43,301 nt of DNA from Rubrobacter taiwanensis (GTDB taxonomy: Bacteria; Actinomycetota; Rubrobacteria; Rubrobacterales; Rubrobacteraceae), in NCBI RefSeq assembly GCF_004337705.1, contig NZ_SKBU01000002.1:1-43301 (forward strand). Reading direction: 5' to 3'. The notes beneath the pieces were generated by a model, which ran no database searches, was not told the origin of the DNA, and saw nothing but the letters and a program-made list of their open reading frames with translations. The translations under genes and the position numbers were made by a program. Positions 40,646 to 43,301 of this stretch are shown here, in pieces; positions within the stretch are counted from its first letter, which is position 1; each line of letters starts with the position of its first letter.

Positions 40646-41488
40646 CTAGCCCTTCACCGCTCCGGCGGTCAGACCGGAGACTATGCGGCGCTGGAAGAAG
40701 AGCACCAGGATCACCAGCGGGATCGTGACCACGACCGCCGCCGCCGCCTGGGCTCCGTAGTTCACCGTGTAGACGGTGGCGAAGTTCGGGATGGCGACCG
40801 TGACCGGCATGGTCCGCTCGGTGAACGAGAAGGTGTTGGCGAAGAGGAACTCGTTCCACGCGAAGATGAAGGTCAGGATCGCCGTGGTGAAGACCCCCGG
40901 CGCGGCCAGCGGCACGATCACCTTCCTGAACGCCTGGATGGTGGTGGCGCCGTCCACCTTGGCCGCCTCTTCCAGATCCTTAGGCAGCTCCTTGAAGAAC
41001 GCCACCAAAAGCCAGATCGTCAGCGGCAGCGAGAAGACCGTGTTCGGGATAATCATGGCCCAGTAGGTATCGTTCAGGTTCACCGCGCTCCACATCAAAA
41101 ACAGCGGCGCTATGATCGCCACCGGCGGGAAGAACGCGATGGCCAGGATCAGGGTCAGGAAGAGGCTGCTGAACCGGAACCTGAGCCGGGCTATGGCGTA
41201 CGCCGCGATCGAGCCCAGAAAGAGGCAGATCACGGTCGTCGTGCCCGCGATCACCGTGCTGTTCAGCAGCGCCCGCTGGAAGGTCGCATCGGCGAAGATG
41301 GTCGCGTACGAATCGGTGGTGAACGTCTGCGGCAGGATGGTCGGTGGCGAGGCGTAGAGCTCGGCCCGCGTCACGATGCTCATCTTGAAGACCCACAAGA
41401 GCGGGAACATCGCCACCAGCACGAAGACCGCGATGAACAGATAGAAGAGGATGCTCCCCCAAATGTTTCTGGATGTGCCGTCTTTCAT
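40646..41488 (-). CDS. Sugar ABC transporter permease (MalG family)
   Basis: This 280-residue inner-membrane protein has six hydrophobic segments and the EAA loop EEAAKVDGATTIQAFRKVIVPLAAPG, the contact with the ATPase. It is the second permease of a carbohydrate importer. It starts four bases after the first permease, with GGAGG about nine bases upstream. The ATPase is not in the window; such importers often share one. Confidence 0.93.
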   Translation of the reverse strand: MKDGTSRNIWGSILFYLFIAVFVLVAMFPLLWVFKMSIVTRAELYASPPTILPQTFTTDSYATIFADATFQRALLNSTVIAGTTTVICLFLGSIAAYAIARLRFRFSSLFLTLILAIAFFPPVAIIAPLFLMWSAVNLNDTYWAMIIPNTVFSLPLTIWLLVAFFKELPKDLEEAAKVDGATTIQAFRKVIVPLAAPGVFTTAILTFIFAWNEFLFANTFSFTERTMPVTVAIPNFATVYTVNYGAQAAAAVVVTIPLVILVLFFQRRIVSGLTAGAVKG

Positions 41489-41492
41489 CCTC

Positions 41493-42464
41493 CTAACCCT
41501 CCGTCGAAGTCTTCATGCCGAGCACCTTGATGAAGAAGATGGCTATGGCGAACGCGCTGAAGAAGACGAACACCGCCGCCGCGTTGCCGATCGGGAAGTT
41601 CAGCTGGCTCACCCGCACGGCCTTGTAGACGTAGGTGGAGAGGGATTCCAGCTGCCGGTCGCTCATGACCCAGAAGAGGTCGTAGACCCGGTAGGCGTCG
41701 AGCGTCCTGAACAAGAGCGCCACCAGTATGGCCGGCTTCAGAAGCGGCAGCGTGATGAGCAGGAAGCGCTGGACGGCGTTGGCTCCGTCCACCCGGGCAG
41801 CCTCGTACACGTCACCGGGTATTACCTGCAGCCCCGCCAGAAGCAGCAGCGCCATGAACGGCGTCGTCTTCCACACATCGACCAGGATCGCCGCGATGAG
41901 CGTCAGCGTCTGGTCCGTCAGGATGGGCTGGCTGATGATCCCTAAAGTATTTGCAACGTAGTTCACTATGCCGACCTGGTCCTGGAACATCAGCCGCCAC
42001 ATGGCCGCCGAGATCACGGTCGGGAAGGCCCACGGAACCAGGATCGCAGCCCGCACCAGCCCCCGGCCCCTGAAGGCCCGGTTGATGGCCAGCGCTATCG
42101 CCAGCCCGATGAAGAACTCCAGCGACACGCTCACCACGGTGAAGATGACCGTGTTGTAGAAGCCTTCCCGGAAGGAGGGATCGGCCACCATGCTTACGTA
42201 GTTCTGGACCCCCACGAACTCGCCCGGCTGGTTGGGCAGAACCCGCTGGAAGCTCAGGTAGACGGAGTACGCTATCGGGTAGAAAGCGACCAGCACGATG
42301 ACCAGCAGCGCCGGAACGACGAGATAGTACGCAGCCCGGCGCTCCGGGTTGCCGAACTCCTCCTTTATTATCCCGCGGAGCCCCTCCCGCCGGCTCTTCT
42401 TCGGTAGCTCTCGCCGCGGGCCTTCAGGCTGAGATTGCCGCCCCCGCGCCTGCGCCTGAGTCAT
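41493..42464 (-). CDS. Sugar ABC transporter permease (MalF family)
   Basis: This 323-residue membrane protein has a basic N-terminal tail of about 45 residues and six hydrophobic segments. The EAA loop is YEAARVDGANAVQRFLLITLPLLKP. It pairs with the MalG-type permease downstream and with the binding protein upstream. Confidence 0.93.
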   Translation of the reverse strand: MTQAQARGRQSQPEGPRRELPKKSRREGLRGIIKEEFGNPERRAAYYLVVPALLVIVLVAFYPIAYSVYLSFQRVLPNQPGEFVGVQNYVSMVADPSFREGFYNTVIFTVVSVSLEFFIGLAIALAINRAFRGRGLVRAAILVPWAFPTVISAAMWRLMFQDQVGIVNYVANTLGIISQPILTDQTLTLIAAILVDVWKTTPFMALLLLAGLQVIPGDVYEAARVDGANAVQRFLLITLPLLKPAILVALLFRTLDAYRVYDLFWVMSDRQLESLSTYVYKAVRVSQLNFPIGNAAAVFVFFSAFAIAIFFIKVLGMKTSTEG

Positions 42465-42504
42465 CTCCCTTCACCAGCCTCTCTACATCGCTCCGGACTC
42501 CGCC

Positions 42505-43301
42505 CTATCCCCCGCCCTGCTCTATGATGCGCTCCAGCTCGCTCTGGCTGGTCTGCGCCGCCTCCTCGGGCGACTTGGCCCCCCTGAGAGAGGCGTTGAA
42601 CTCAGCGGCCAGAACCAGCGACATGTCCGAGTAGTAGGGCGAGACCGGCCGCGAACGCACGTTCTGAATCGCCTCCCGCCCCAGAGCTATCACCGGCACG
42701 TTGTCCAGAATCTCCTGATCGTCGTACAGCTCGGTCCTGGTGGGCAGGAACGAGCCCTCGAGCGCCCGGAACTTCTGCTGCTCGGGAGCCGTCGCGAACT
42801 GGATGAACTCCCAGGCGGCGTCCGGGTTCGGGGAGGCGGCGTTGATGAACATGTTCCAGCCGCCGAGACAGGAGAAGCTCTCCTGCCCCTCGGCGGTCGG
42901 GAGCGGCGCTATGCCGATCTGATCCTGAGTAACGTTGAAGTCCCCGCCCTCGGCAGCGAGTGCGTAAACGTAGGGCCAGTTGCGCATGAAGACCGCATCC
43001 CCGTTCAGAAACGCCGTGTGAGCGTCCATCTCCTGGTAGGTGCTCACCGCCTCAGGCGAAACACCCTCCTCCACCATGCTCCGCTCGGTAGTAAGCCCCG
43101 CTATGGCTTCCTGGCTGCCTATTGTGACCACGCTCGGGTCTTCGGGGTCCAGCGCATCTCCGCCGTGGGTCCAGATGTACTCAAGCCCGTTTACAACCCC
43201 GCCCTCGTACTCAGCTCCCTGGAAGACAAACCCAAAGCGGGTGCCGCTCTGCTCGGCGACCTGCCGGGCTACCTCCTGTAGCTCGTCCCAGGTTGTGGGC
43301 G
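42505..43301 (-). CDS. Sugar ABC transporter extracellular binding protein (family 1), partial
   Basis: The frame is open from its stop at 42505 to the window end (264 codons), so the N-terminus and lipoprotein signal are missing. PTTWDELQEVARQVAEQ, GGVVNGLEYIWTHGGDALD, AFLNGDAVFMRNWPYVYAL and GGWNMFINAASPNPDAAWEFIQF identify a family-1 carbohydrate-binding protein. The FMRNWPY pattern is common in trehalose/maltose-type systems (ThuE, LpqY). The substrate is therefore probably an alpha-glucoside, not proven. It is upstream of the two permeases in one operon. Confidence 0.9.
   Translation of the reverse strand, partial: PTTWDELQEVARQVAEQSGTRFGFVFQGAEYEGGVVNGLEYIWTHGGDALDPEDPSVVTIGSQEAIAGLTTERSMVEEGVSPEAVSTYQEMDAHTAFLNGDAVFMRNWPYVYALAAEGGDFNVTQDQIGIAPLPTAEGQESFSCLGGWNMFINAASPNPDAAWEFIQFATAPEQQKFRALEGSFLPTRTELYDDQEILDNVPVIALGREAIQNVRSRPVSPYYSDMSLVLAAEFNASLRGAKSPEEAAQTSQSELERIIEQGGG

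Overview
The window is a dense, high-GC bacterial chromosome segment. Tightly overlapping genes, many TTG/GTG starts, the futalosine menaquinone pathway, a decaprenyl-phosphate phosphoribosyltransferase-like UbiA protein and Actinobacteria-type regulators point to a deep-branching actinobacterium. The combination fits a Rubrobacter-like organism, but that is inference from gene content, not a database match. About 50 genes were recognised. No rRNA, CRISPR array or complete insertion sequence was seen.

Layout. 1-410: possible 3' end of a tyrosine integrase (+), twin short repeats, a terminator and a tRNA-Thr(CGT) (-); this looks like the edge of an integrated element. 411-2838 (-): IclR regulator, glycerol dehydrogenase and glyoxalase I, a small C3-metabolism operon. 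3103-5893 (+): amidohydrolase, DUF59 Fe-S-type protein and zinc alcohol dehydrogenase, the accessory genes usually seen next to propane-type diiron monooxygenases, here without the monooxygenase. 6016-6945 (+): orphan glycine-betaine-type binding lipoprotein. 6965-12098 (-): small protein, SRAP protein, P1 peptidase, RicT, HolB, Tmk and a class-I amidotransferase. 12239-16257 (-): archaeal-looking topoisomerase I, flippase-like membrane protein and decaprenyl-phosphate phosphoribosyltransferase. 16454-18614 (-): TatC, TatA, STAS protein and TPR protein.

18655-34667 (-) is the centrepiece, a near-continuous run that builds heme/siroheme and menaquinone. In transcription order it is precorrin-2 dehydrogenase, hemA, hemC, fused cobA-hemD, hemB, hemL, a small unannotated protein resembling part of a polyprenyl synthase, ubiD, ubiA, ubiX, ubiE, polyprenyl synthase, mqnE, mqnA, mqnC and an aminofutalosine deaminase. 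Most junctions overlap by a few bases (GTGA/ATGA), indicating translational coupling. Together these genes supply electron-transport cofactors: tetrapyrroles from glutamyl-tRNA, and menaquinone from chorismate plus a long polyprenyl chain.

34796-43301: moaC and an EEP-family phosphatase/nuclease (-), two unknown small proteins, a DUF2342 metalloprotease (-), a divergent TatA-like gene with a strong promoter that should give a leaderless mRNA (+), a two-gene cell-wall module (+; Tat-like lysozyme/SLT protein plus amidase), a YhaM-like HD protein whose N-terminus lies upstream of any normal start codon (-), and a sugar ABC transporter (-) whose binding-protein gene runs off the window end.

The most interesting points are the HepS-like small protein inside the menaquinone operon, the orphan propane-oxidation accessory triad, the archaeal-type topoisomerase I, the Tat-signal/no-signal cell-wall enzyme pair beside a private TatA, and several genes with leaderless or non-canonical starts.
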